Positions 1 to 8,312 of a stretch of DNA of 12,558 bases are shown here, piece after piece. The first letter of the stretch is position 1, and every line of letters begins with the position of its first letter. Origin of the DNA: Pelagibius sp041565695 (lineage in GTDB: Bacteria; Pseudomonadota; Alphaproteobacteria; Kiloniellales; Kiloniellaceae); contig JBFGUI010000098.1 in NCBI GenBank assembly GCA_041565695.1, positions 1 through 12,558 of the forward strand, in the 5' to 3' direction. The notes beneath the pieces were generated by a model, which was given only the letters and a program-made list of their open reading frames with translations, was not told the origin of the DNA and made no database searches. The position numbers were made by a program, and so were the translations under genes.

Positions 1-446
1 CCGCGCAGGGCGTAGATGTTGGCGACGCCGGAGATCCGCCCCTCGGCCTCGAGGGGCACCAGCAGGCGCTGCATCTCCTCGCCCTCGAAGCTGTCGAGCC
101 GCTGCCAGACCTCCCCCAGGCGCGGGCAGCGCAGCAGCTGCAGGCGGAGCAGCTCGGCGGCGGGGTCGAGCACGATGGCCGGCAGGCCCCTGTGCTCGCC
201 GGCGGGCACCCGGTCGAGGCGGCCGCGCACCGAGGCGGGCTGCCAGGCGCCGCCGAGCTCGGCGAGGTGGTGGTGGTTCACCTTGCCGGGCGCCAGCGTG
301 CCGTAGATGGCCAGCCGGCTGGCCGTGCCGAAGGCCGCCTCCAGCTCGGCCTCGAGGGCGGGACCCTTGGCCTCAACCGGCAGGCCCAGGCGGGCCCGGT
401 TCGCCGCGTCGATCTGCCGGCGCAGCGCTTCGCTGTCCGTCTCCAT
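1..446 (-). CDS. Gamma-glutamylcyclotransferase-like (AIG2/GGCT fold) protein, partial
   Basis: The reading frame runs leftward from an ATG at 446 and stays open to the window edge, so the C-terminus is missing; 148 residues are visible. The key motif is YGTLAPG at residues 48-54, which is the substrate-binding loop of the gamma-glutamylcyclotransferase/AIG2 fold. Further on, LDSFEG (residues 117-122) supplies the conserved acidic residue (Glu121) expected for proton transfer. Members of this fold release 5-oxoproline from gamma-glutamyl amines or peptides, but the exact substrate cannot be read from sequence. An unusual N-terminal extension of about 45 helical, charged residues precedes the fold. 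An AAGAAGGGG ribosome site lies just upstream. The gene starts 13 nt after the stop of the VOC gene on the same strand, so the two are probably one transcript. Family assignment is fairly secure; function is inference. Confidence 0.75.
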   Translation of the reverse strand, partial: METDSEALRRQIDAANRARLGLPVEAKGPALEAELEAAFGTASRLAIYGTLAPGKVNHHHLAELGGAWQPASVRGRLDRVPAGEHRGLPAIVLDPAAELLRLQLLRCPRLGEVWQRLDSFEGEEMQRLLVPLEAEGRISGVANIYALR

Positions 447-459
447 GCCCCTTCTTACG

Positions 460-906
460 CTATTCCGGCGCTTGCAGCGAGACTGTGCCGTCGTCCTTCA
501 GGGTCCAGAAGGGATTGTGGGCGACCTCCCAGGGGTGGCCGTCGGGATCGGCGAAATAGCCGGCATAGCCGCCCCAGAACACCTTCTGCCCCGGCTTCAG
601 GAGGGTCGCGCCGGCGGCCGCGGCCTCCGCCAGAGTGGCATCGACGGCCGCGGGGCTGGCCACGTTGTAGGCCAGCGCGATGCCGCCGTAGGTGCGGCCG
701 GGTTCGAGCGCGGCCAGCTCCAGCTGCGCGTCCTCGGCCAGGGCGTCCAGGCCGTAGAGCCCGAGCAGCAGGCCGCCCAGCTGGTAGAAGGCGACCTCGC
801 CCGCGACGCCGCCGCCGAGGCGCCAGCCGAGGCCCGCTTCGTAGAAGGCGCTCGCCCGCTCGAGGTCGCGCACGCCCAGCGTCACCAGGGTCAGCCGCTG
901 TTCCAT
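460..906 (-). CDS. VOC family (glyoxalase/bleomycin-resistance fold) protein
   Basis: A 148-residue protein with the vicinal-oxygen-chelate fold. It opens with the first beta strand and helix typical of the family (LVTLGVRDLERASAFYEAGLGW) and ends with the hallmark GYFADPDGHPWEVAHNP near residues 118-134, which carries the metal-ligand Glu of the last strand. VOC proteins include glyoxalase I, ring-cleaving dioxygenases and antibiotic-binding proteins; this single-domain member cannot be assigned a substrate. I chose the ATG at 906 because a GGAGG sits 5 nt upstream and because the alignment of the fold begins right there. In-frame starts at 918 and 987 would add residues with no family similarity. 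It faces away from the molybdenum hydroxylase gene across a shared 183-nt upstream region and precedes the cyclotransferase-like gene. Confidence 0.85.
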   Translation of the reverse strand: MEQRLTLVTLGVRDLERASAFYEAGLGWRLGGGVAGEVAFYQLGGLLLGLYGLDALAEDAQLELAALEPGRTYGGIALAYNVASPAAVDATLAEAAAAGATLLKPGQKVFWGGYAGYFADPDGHPWEVAHNPFWTLKDDGTVSLQAPE

Positions 907-1010
907 GACCGCCTCCATCGACACAAGGGAGACCGAGCCTAGCGCGGATATCTCACGACATGCTGCTGGCAATTTGCCCCGCCCCACACGAAAGCGTCGC
1001 GACTTTTGCC

Positions 1011-1040
1011 TTGGTCGCGGGGGGGCGCCTCGCCTATCAT
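1011..1040 (+). promoter_or_regulatory. Candidate sigma70-type promoter of the molybdenum hydroxylase gene
   Basis: TTGGTC at 1011-1016 and TATCAT at 1035-1040 are separated by 18 nt, upstream of the hydroxylase ATG at 1090. The -10 matches five of six consensus bases and the -35 three of six. The 183-nt region 907-1089 is shared with the divergent VOC gene and contains nothing else recognisable. The call rests on consensus matching only. Confidence 0.35.
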
Positions 1041-1089
1041 CGCCGGAAATCTCTCATACATCCCACACTCTCAGGAGACCGTTAGAGCC

Positions 1090-3428
<2,339 letters not shown>

Positions 3429-3432
<4 letters not shown>

Positions 3433-4280
3433 ACGGCGCGGAGAAACCTCTGAAAAGCCTGCTCGACGCCCAGCAGGCCGGTGCCGAGGACATCATCGCC
3501 GTGCTCAAGCTGATCGCCGAGCGCGCCGGCAAGGTGATCCTGGCCTACTACGCCGAGGCCGCGGAGGTCGAGGTGCGGGAGAAGGACGACGCCTCGCCGG
3601 TGACCGAGGCCGACGAGGCGGCCGAAACCTTCATCCTCGGCGCCCTCAACACCCTCACGCCGGACATCCCGGTGGTCGCCGAGGAGGCCATGGCCGCCGG
3701 CGAGGTGCCGGAGATCGACGGCGGGCGCTTCTGGCTGGTCGACCCGCTCGACGGCACCCGCGAGTTCCTCAGCCGCAATGGCGAGTTCACCGTCAACATC
3801 GCCCTCATCGAGGACGGCCAGCCGGCCGCCGGCGTGGTGCACGCGCCGGCCATGGCGATGACCTGGGCGGGCGTCTGCGGCGACAAGGAGGACGGCAGCA
3901 AGGGCAGCGGGCGCGCCGTCTTCGCCGAGACCGACAGGCCGGCCATGGACATCCGCGCGCGCCCCATGCCCGAGGCCGGCGCGGTGGTGATCGCCAGCCG
4001 GCGCCACGGCTCCGGCGCGGAGCTGGAACAGTTCCTCGAGAACTACAAGGTGGCCGAGCGGGTGACCGCCGGCTCGTCGCTGAAGTTCTGCCTCATCGCC
4101 GCCGGCCGCGCCGACCTCTACCCGCGCTTCGGGCGCACCATGGAGTGGGACACCGCCGCCGGCCACGCCGTGCTTCTGGCCGCCGGTGGCCAGGTCTACA
4201 CCCTCGACGGCGAGCCGCTCGACTACGGCAAGCCGGGCTTCGAGAATCCGCATTTCTACGCGGTCGGTGCCGGGCAGTAG
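3429..4280 (+). CDS. cysQ: 3'(2'),5'-bisphosphate nucleotidase CysQ
   Basis: A 283-residue member of the inositol-monophosphatase-like, Mg2+-dependent, Li+-sensitive phosphatases. CysQ hydrolyses 3'-phosphoadenosine 5'-phosphate (and PAPS) to AMP, clearing the by-product of sulfate assimilation and of PAPS- and CoA-dependent transfers. All metal-site motifs are visible: DASPVTEAD (54-62), the EE pair at 85-86, WLVDPLDGTREF (102-113) and EWDTAAGHA (239-247). The DASPVTEAD and WLVDPLDGTREF forms favour CysQ over SuhB-type inositol phosphatases. Length is slightly above the usual 250-275, owing to an N-terminal extension of about 20 residues. The gene begins with GTG inside the stop codon of the molybdenum hydroxylase gene, so the two are translated together; a metabolic link between them is not obvious. 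No clear terminator follows immediately. Confidence 0.88.
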
Positions 4281-4538
4281 GCGCATTGCAACCAGCGGAT
4301 TCTTTTTCTGCGGCGCGCGCGCAATCGCGGGGTTAGCCGCGCGCGGATTCGTTGCCCGTGAACCGCGTTTTGCTGCGCCACGGAAAAGCGGACCGGCGAT
4401 GCCGGCTAGCACATCGATCTGCCTCGTAAAATTCCCCTTTGCAGCTGCGAGAATGGCGCCGAAAAGGGCAGAAATCCGCCGATATTCCTAGCTTTGGCCT
4501 CTTGACCGGACCACCGGATGAGTCGCAAGCTATGGGCA
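4281..4538. other. Gene-free spacer after cysQ
   Basis: Together with the RNA candidate that follows, this is the longest stretch without a protein gene (4281-4737). The first 258 nt hold no coding frame with family similarity. There is a GC-alternating stretch around 4310-4350 that can fold on itself but lacks a following T-run. TTGACC at 4502-4507 could be a -35 element for the RNA candidate, but I see no convincing -10 at 16-18 nt; the nearest candidate is CTATGG at 4530-4535. Nothing else is recognisable. Confidence 0.5.
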
Positions 4539-4684
4539 CGTGGCCGGGGAAAACCGGTGACGATTTAGCCGCCGCAAAGCCTGTGCGGTGACTCGTCAGG
4601 AAGCACCCAAGCAACCGCGGTGAGGTGCGTTCCTGTCCAGCGAGAGCAAACGACCGGGGCTGCCATGCCCCGGTCACGCTTTTT
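4539..4684 (+). ncRNA. Candidate structured non-coding RNA, family unassigned
   Basis: Several nested, mutually compatible helices fold this stretch into a rod. The ends pair over 11 bp (4539-4549 with 4668-4678, one G-U). Inside lie 4554-4558 with 4653-4657, 4592-4595 with 4641-4644, and an apical helix 4597-4607 with 4624-4635 (11 bp with one bulged G at 4629). A side hairpin forms from 4572-4576 and 4584-4588. Five T residues (4680-4684) follow directly, as expected for the 3' end of an intrinsically terminated RNA. The 3' strand can alternatively form a local terminator hairpin. The size of about 146 nt and the rod shape recall 6S RNA, but I cannot match the sequence to 6S, SRP, RNase P or a known riboswitch. 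It could instead be a cis-acting leader of the downstream thioesterase gene. Folding was done by eye. Confidence 0.45.
4652..4684 (+). terminator. Intrinsic terminator
   Basis: A perfect 9-bp stem (GACCGGGGC at 4652-4660 with GCCCCGGTC at 4667-4675) closes a 6-nt loop. It is followed after four bases by TTTTT at 4680-4684. It would end the RNA candidate and any read-through from cysQ, and lies 53 nt ahead of the thioesterase ATG. Confidence 0.75.
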
Positions 4685-4737
4685 GGGCTTCCTGCGCAAT
4701 CTGGACAGCCGGGGAGGAAAGCGTCAGTCTCGCCGCC

Positions 4738-5169
4738 ATGTCTGATGCAACCAGAGCCTCCGCAGACGCCGACCCGCAGCCCGGCCACGGCGGTTTTGCC
4801 GATCTTGTCGGCTACAAGCTGGAGAACTGGCAGGAGGACCTGGCCGAGGTTGCGCTCACCGTCGAGGCCCGCCACCTGAACCGCAGCGGCGTGATGCACG
4901 GCGGCGTGCTTTCCACCCTGATCGACACCGCCTGCGGCTACTGCGGCTGCTACGCGCCGGCGGACGCAGCGCCGCGGCGCGCCTTCTCCCTGTCGCTGAC
5001 CTGCAACTTCATCGGCACCGTGCAGGAAGGCCAGCGGCTCCTCGCCCGGGCGCGGCGCGCGGGTGGCGGGCGCAAGCTGTTCTTTGCCGACTGCGAGGTG
5101 ACGGACCAGGACGGCCGCGTCATCGGTAGCGGCCAGGGCACCTTCAAGTACATCACGCTGCGAAAATAG
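4738..5169 (+). CDS. PaaI family hotdog-fold thioesterase
   Basis: A 143-residue acyl-CoA thioesterase of the PaaI/4HBT class. The active-site signature is intact: Asn48 in HLNRSG, then HGG at 54-56 on the loop leading into the long central helix, and Asp63 within that helix (VLSTLIDTACG), which acts as the catalytic acid/base in the family. The second half has the expected beta strands (SLSLTCNFIG, LLARARRAGGGRKLFFADCEVTDQDGRVIGSGQGTF, the latter around residues 101-138). Such enzymes, usually tetramers, hydrolyse aryl- or medium-chain acyl-CoA; the substrate is not deducible. ATG at 4738 is the only reasonable start, yet the nearest good Shine-Dalgarno sequence, GGAGG at 4713-4717, lies 20 nt away, so initiation is probably weak or depends on leader structure. 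It converges with the minus-strand gene ending at 5186. Confidence 0.85.
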   Translation: MSDATRASADADPQPGHGGFADLVGYKLENWQEDLAEVALTVEARHLNRSGVMHGGVLSTLIDTACGYCGCYAPADAAPRRAFSLSLTCNFIGTVQEGQRLLARARRAGGGRKLFFADCEVTDQDGRVIGSGQGTFKYITLRK

Positions 5170-5185
5170 GCGCGCGGCGCGCCAG

Positions 5186-5377
5186 TCAGCCGAAGATCAC
5201 GTAGGCCAGGTAAAGCAGGCCGACGACGGTCAGCGCCCAGAGGCGGCCCGTGAACTGTTCGTCCGCCTCCTCGCGGCGCAGCCGCTGGCTCTCGCGCAGC
5301 GAGCCGGCGCCCTGCTCCACCCGGATGCGCAGCTTGGCGGCGGCCAGATCGCCCTCGTGGTCGATACCCCCAACCAT
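5186..5377 (-). CDS. Small single-helix membrane protein, unknown function
   Basis: A 63-residue protein. Residues 1-44 are hydrophilic and rich in Arg, Glu and Gln (RVEQGAGSLRESQRLRREEADEQF), likely one amphipathic helix. Residues 46-62 (LWALTVVGLLYLAYVIF) form one transmembrane helix ending almost at the C-terminus, so it looks tail-anchored with the charged part in the cytoplasm. I recognise no family. GGAGG at 5385-5389 precedes a double ATGATG; I use the second ATG (7-nt spacing), while the first at 5380 (4-nt spacing) would add one Met. It lies directly downstream of the membrane LytTR regulator and is connected to it by a chain of overlapping stop and start codons. It is therefore very likely co-expressed and may be a partner or modulator of that regulator (inference). 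Confidence 0.65.
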   Translation of the reverse strand: MVGGIDHEGDLAAAKLRIRVEQGAGSLRESQRLRREEADEQFTGRLWALTVVGLLYLAYVIFG

Positions 5378-5389
5378 CATCACACCTCC

Positions 5390-5417
5390 ATTAAGCAACC
5401 GGCATTAAGCAACCGGC
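5390..5417 (-). repeat. Two-unit 14-nt tandem repeat creating a stop/start chain
   Basis: On the plus strand the unit ATTAAGCAACCGGC occurs twice head to tail (5390-5403, 5404-5417). Read on the minus strand after the LytTR stop codon, each copy is a four-codon mini-ORF Met-Pro-Val-Ala-stop. The junctions overlap as TGATG, TAATG and TAATG. A third mini-ORF (ATG GAG GTG TGA) follows and overlaps the ATG at 5380 of the small membrane protein in another TGATG. The last mini-ORF also contains the GGAGG ribosome site. Confidence 0.8.
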
Positions 5418-5418
5418 A

Positions 5419-6342
5419 TCAGGCGACGGTGCCCAGGCGCGCATTGTAGCGCTGCTGCACGACCTCCGCATGCTTGGCGCTGACCGGCACCTGCTCGCCG
5501 TTGCGCAGCACGATGCGCAGGCCGCGTCGGCCGGACTTGAGCGCCGCGACACCGGCATCGGCGACCCAGAAGGAGCGGTGCACCTGCAGCCCCGGCAGGC
5601 CCTGCAGCTCGCGCAGCGCGTCGCCGAAGCGATAGAGCGTGGTCAGCGCGCCCTCCGAGGTGATGACCCGGATGTAGTGCTCCTGCGCCTGCACGGCCAG
5701 GACCCGGCCCTTCAGCGGCGGATCGAAGCGCTCGAAGAAGGCCGGCGCCGCGGGCCCGGCCGGGCGCAGCGTCACCGGCACGCCGGCCCCTGCCGGCGGT
5801 GGCGGCACGGCCGCGCCGGCCGCCTGCGCCGCCCCTGCCGCCTGGGCGCGCCCGAGATCGAGCAGCAGGCGGGGCAGGACGATCAGCACGCAGAGCGCCA
5901 GGTAGTTGTCGACGTGGTAGAGGAACTCCATGGCGAAGGCCCTGGCCATGGCCACCGCCGAATAGGTCGCCGTGCCCGCCGGATCCAGGCCCATGCCGAG
6001 CAGCCCCAGCTCGGGCAGGCCGAGCAGCAGGTCGAGCATGGTGACGCTCAAGGTGAAGAACGGCAGGGTCAGCAGTGCCGCCAGGGCCGCCAGCCAGACC
6101 CAGGCGAAGGGCCAGCCCTCCAGCCGCGCGCCCAGCGGGGAAATCTCCAGCAGCAAGAGGCCCCCGGCAAACAGCAGATAGGCGCTCAACAGACGCAGCA
6201 CCCAGTAGCCGTAGCTGAACAGCACCGGCGAGTCGTCGAACACCGTCCACTGGTGACCGCCCAGCAGGAGCCCTGTGATCACCGTGATCAGGAACCACCA
6301 GAACGGCCAGGGCAGAGCGGAAGAGGCACCGCGTGGCGGCAT
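5419..6342 (-). CDS. Membrane-anchored LytTR-domain transcription regulator
   Basis: A 307-residue protein with an N-terminal membrane module and a C-terminal LytTR DNA-binding domain. Hydrophobic segments lie at about 12-28, 45-66, 79-103 and 146-163, giving four probable transmembrane helices. A Pro/Ala-rich cytoplasmic linker follows (165-207). The LytTR domain spans about 209-303: GRVLAVQAQEHYIRVITSEG, the helix YRFGDALREL, the conserved HRSFWV (255-260) and the closing strand and turn RNGEQVPVSAKHAEVV. There is no receiver domain, so it is not a classical two-component regulator; signals probably enter through the membrane part. ATG at 6342 has GGAGGG 4 nt upstream. An inverted repeat lies just ahead of the ribosome site, consistent with autoregulation (inference). 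Downstream, translation is linked to a 63-residue membrane protein. Targets are unknown. Confidence 0.85.
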   Translation of the reverse strand: MPPRGASSALPWPFWWFLITVITGLLLGGHQWTVFDDSPVLFSYGYWVLRLLSAYLLFAGGLLLLEISPLGARLEGWPFAWVWLAALAALLTLPFFTLSVTMLDLLLGLPELGLLGMGLDPAGTATYSAVAMARAFAMEFLYHVDNYLALCVLIVLPRLLLDLGRAQAAGAAQAAGAAVPPPPAGAGVPVTLRPAGPAAPAFFERFDPPLKGRVLAVQAQEHYIRVITSEGALTTLYRFGDALRELQGLPGLQVHRSFWVADAGVAALKSGRRGLRIVLRNGEQVPVSAKHAEVVQQRYNARLGTVA

Positions 6343-6357
6343 TGGGCCCTCCTCACC

Positions 6358-6380
6358 TCACGCAATTTCATGCTGCGTGA
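6358..6380. promoter_or_regulatory. Inverted repeat, candidate operator of the LytTR gene
   Basis: TCACGCA (6358-6364) and TGCGTGA (6374-6380) are perfect 7-bp inverted arms around a 9-nt spacer. A second overlapping repeat, TTTCA (6366-6370) and TGAAA (6378-6382), is nested in it. It lies immediately upstream of the LytTR ribosome site on the minus strand, where a bound protein could block transcription. Such symmetry fits a dimeric regulator; LytTR proteins more often use direct repeats, so the binder may be another protein. Confidence 0.35.
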
Positions 6381-6645
6381 AACTGTAGCGCAAGATAACC
6401 CCCGATGTTGACTGATTTTTTCGTGATCTTCTGTGCAGTGGTTCGACGCCTGTCAAATTCGAGAAATTTCCCCGGCGGCCCTCTAGGCGCTGCCGCAAGC
6501 CGGCGCTAGCCTTGACAATCAGGAGCGGCGGTCGCGGTGTTGGCAGGCAAACTGGTCCCCCCATATCTCCGGATGGGCTTCATCTACGGGACCACTCCAA
6601 GTCCCCAGCCCCTGTCGGCCCGCACCGCCGTTTCCCCAGCGCAAC

Positions 6646-6658
6646 CTCCTTGCAGGAG
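6646..6658 (+). promoter_or_regulatory. Hairpin enclosing the hydrolase ribosome site
   Basis: CTCCT (6646-6650) is exactly complementary to the Shine-Dalgarno AGGAG (6654-6658), with a 3-nt TGC loop. AGGAG is 11 nt from the ATG at 6670. The hairpin is short but could dampen initiation. Confidence 0.35.
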
Positions 6659-6669
6659 TGCCCCAAGCG

Positions 6670-7602
6670 ATGACCGCGTCCCCCCAGAGGCCGCCGAGCG
6701 GCCGGCCTGCGGTACCTGCCGTCTCCGGCGCCACGCCGAAGATCACGCAGGAGATGATCGATCTCTACGACGACTACACCCACCTGAGCCTCGACCGCCG
6801 CCGCTTCTTCGACCACCTGACCCGGGTAGCCGGCGGCTCCGCGGCGGCCTATGCCCTGCTGCCCCTGCTCGAGAACAACTACGCCCAGGCCGCCATGGTG
6901 GCGCCGGACGACGGCCGCCTGACGGCCGAGAAGATCACCCTGCCCGGTGCCCAGGGCGAGCTGGCCGGCTATCTGGTGCGGCCGAGCGATGCCACCGGGC
7001 CCCTGCCGGCGGTGCTGGTGATCCACGAGAACCGCGGCCTCAACCCGCACATCGAGGACGTGACCCGGCGCATCGCGCTCGAGGGCTTCGTGGCGCTGGG
7101 CGTCGACTTCCTGTCGCCGGTCGGCGGCACGCCGGCCGACGAGGACCAGGCCCGCGAGATGATCCGCGGCCTCGACATGAACCAGACCGTCGCCAACGCG
7201 GTGGCGGCGGTGGATTTCCTGGCCAACCACCCGGCGACCAACGGCAAGGTCGGCTCCGTCGGCTTCTGCTGGGGCGGCGCCATGAGCAACCAGGTGGCAG
7301 TCAACGCGCCCGCCGTCTCGGCCACCGTCGCCTACTACGGGCGCCAGCCCGCGGCCGAGGAGGTCGCCACGATCAAGGCGCCGATGATGCTGCACTACGC
7401 CGGGCTCGACGAGCGCATCAACGCCGGCATCGGCGACTTCGAGGCGGCGTTGAAGAACAACGGCGTGAACTACGAGATGTTCATGTACGAAGGCGCCAAC
7501 CACGCCTTCAACAACGATACCAACGCGGCACGCTACGACCAGAAGGCCGCGGACCTCGCCTGGAACCGGACCATCACCTTCTTCAGGGAAAAGCTCCAGT
7601 AA
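6670..7602 (+). CDS. Tat-exported dienelactone hydrolase family protein
   Basis: A 310-residue alpha/beta hydrolase. Residues 43-74 look like a twin-arginine signal: DRRRFF (42-47), a hydrophobic run GGSAAAYALLPLL, and an AQA cleavage site (72-74). Export to the periplasm is therefore likely, with an unusually long 40-residue leader before the motif that appears typical of this subgroup. The mature part has the dienelactone hydrolase triad: Cys200 in GFCWGG, Asp247 in LDER and His278 in NHAF. The conserved Glu120 of IHENRG is also present. Classical dienelactone hydrolase opens the lactone ring in chlorocatechol breakdown; exported relatives have uncharacterised ester or lactone substrates. 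I take ATG 6670; a GTG at 6658 in frame would overlap the AGGAG ribosome site. It stands alone, followed by a strong terminator. Confidence 0.87.
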   Translation: MTASPQRPPSGRPAVPAVSGATPKITQEMIDLYDDYTHLSLDRRRFFDHLTRVAGGSAAAYALLPLLENNYAQAAMVAPDDGRLTAEKITLPGAQGELAGYLVRPSDATGPLPAVLVIHENRGLNPHIEDVTRRIALEGFVALGVDFLSPVGGTPADEDQAREMIRGLDMNQTVANAVAAVDFLANHPATNGKVGSVGFCWGGAMSNQVAVNAPAVSATVAYYGRQPAAEEVATIKAPMMLHYAGLDERINAGIGDFEAALKNNGVNYEMFMYEGANHAFNNDTNAARYDQKAADLAWNRTITFFREKLQ

Positions 7603-7652
7603 GGCGATTCAGGCAAGCCAGGCAGGCACCCCCACCATCGGTGAACTCGAAG

Positions 7653-7700
7653 GGGGCGGCGCAGGGGGAGAGCGGCCCCTCGCGCCGCCCCGAATTTTTT
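7653..7700 (+). terminator. Strong intrinsic terminator after the hydrolase gene
   Basis: A perfect 10-bp stem GGGGCGGCGC (7653-7662) with GCGCCGCCCC (7682-7691) is extended by AGGGG (7663-7667) with CCCCT (7676-7680), with one unpaired base at 7681. After GAA comes a six-T tract (7695-7700). The T-run orientation assigns it to the plus-strand hydrolase ending at 7602. Confidence 0.85.
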
Positions 7701-7748
7701 GCGGTATCAACGGCCCCTCGATAGCTTCTAACGCGGATCTCATATCGA

Positions 7749-8156
7749 CTAATCCTGCGCCCACTTGTCGGCTTCTTTCAAAAAGCGCTGCATGACATCG
7801 TCCGCAGCAACGAACGGGCCCAGCAGAATCGCCGCGTAGTCTTTCTTCTGAGCCTCGGACCAATTCAGCCAATCTCGGATACCTTTCACACCTCTCAGTG
7901 CGGCGTTCCAGTAGTCCGGAAACAGATCCGGGTTCATCTGACGTTTGCTTTCCCAGGCCCGAGCGTACTCCTCGCGACCCAAATTGCGCTCCATCTGGAT
8001 CAGCGTATCCATGACCCTGTTTGCCACTCTTGCGATATAGGGACTTCCTTGCACGTCTGCGTCGCGCGGAGTCACGGTGAACTTCGCTTCCAAAAGAGCT
8101 CGGTGGAGGGCGTAGACGTCGTAGTAATCGGAAAGCTTGAGTTCTGCCTTGGTCAT
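7749..8156 (-). CDS. Hypothetical protein, soluble, lower-GC orphan gene
   Basis: A 135-residue protein I do not recognise. It has no signal peptide or hydrophobic segment. It appears mostly helical, with many Trp, Tyr and charged residues, for example MERNLGREEYARAWESKRQ and the C-terminal RFLKEADKWAQD. The ATG at 8156 is the first in frame; only a weak GAGA lies 6 nt upstream, so expression may be low. The gene's base composition is visibly lower in GC and richer in A/T runs than its neighbours, and it lies alone between two plus-strand genes. Both features suggest later acquisition. No repeats, integrase or attachment site flank it. That it is a real gene is supported mainly by length and by plausible, non-degenerate protein composition. 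Confidence 0.6.
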   Translation of the reverse strand: MTKAELKLSDYYDVYALHRALLEAKFTVTPRDADVQGSPYIARVANRVMDTLIQMERNLGREEYARAWESKRQMNPDLFPDYWNAALRGVKGIRDWLNWSEAQKKDYAAILLGPFVAADDVMQRFLKEADKWAQD

Positions 8157-8312
8157 TGCGATCTCAACCAGCCGTCATCCCTGCCATGCGTCCTGGACAG
8201 TGGTCAGTTTACACCCCATATCGCAGGATGGTCTTGGCGCCGCGCCCGACCGGGCTCGCGGCGCCTTCTTCGGGCTTAAGCGCCCGGCAAACAGCGATCT
8301 TTTCGGGGATTC

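Larger units (their letters stand above)
6343..6669. other. Divergent intergenic region between LytTR gene and dienelactone hydrolase
   Basis: This 327-nt stretch has no convincing gene. The left 100 nt is relatively AT-rich and should hold the LytTR promoter on the minus strand; a weak pair is TCAACA and TACAGT separated by 18 nt. On the plus strand a perfect TTGACA (6512-6517) lacks a good -10 at the right distance. The 3' part contains a tiny hairpin over the hydrolase ribosome site. Confidence 0.5.

Noticed and set aside
4711..4721. GGGGAGGAAAG resembling the GAGGAAAG of RNase P RNA
   Set aside because: The rest of the RNase P core is missing and the motif sits just ahead of a coding start, so it is more likely a displaced ribosome site.
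5169..5183. GC palindrome GGCGCGCGGCGCGCC between the convergent thioesterase and small-protein genes
   Set aside because: There is no T-run on either strand and the loop is too tight. It may help transcript ends but cannot be called a terminator.
5405..6298. Alternative minus-strand frame ending within the tandem repeat
   Set aside because: It is a low-complexity Arg/Gly/Ala frame overlapping the LytTR gene, which has real domain structure and a good ribosome site.
8190..8225. GGTCAGTTTACACCCC stretch reminiscent of insertion-sequence ends
   Set aside because: No matching inverted end, target duplication or transposase fragment is seen within the window.
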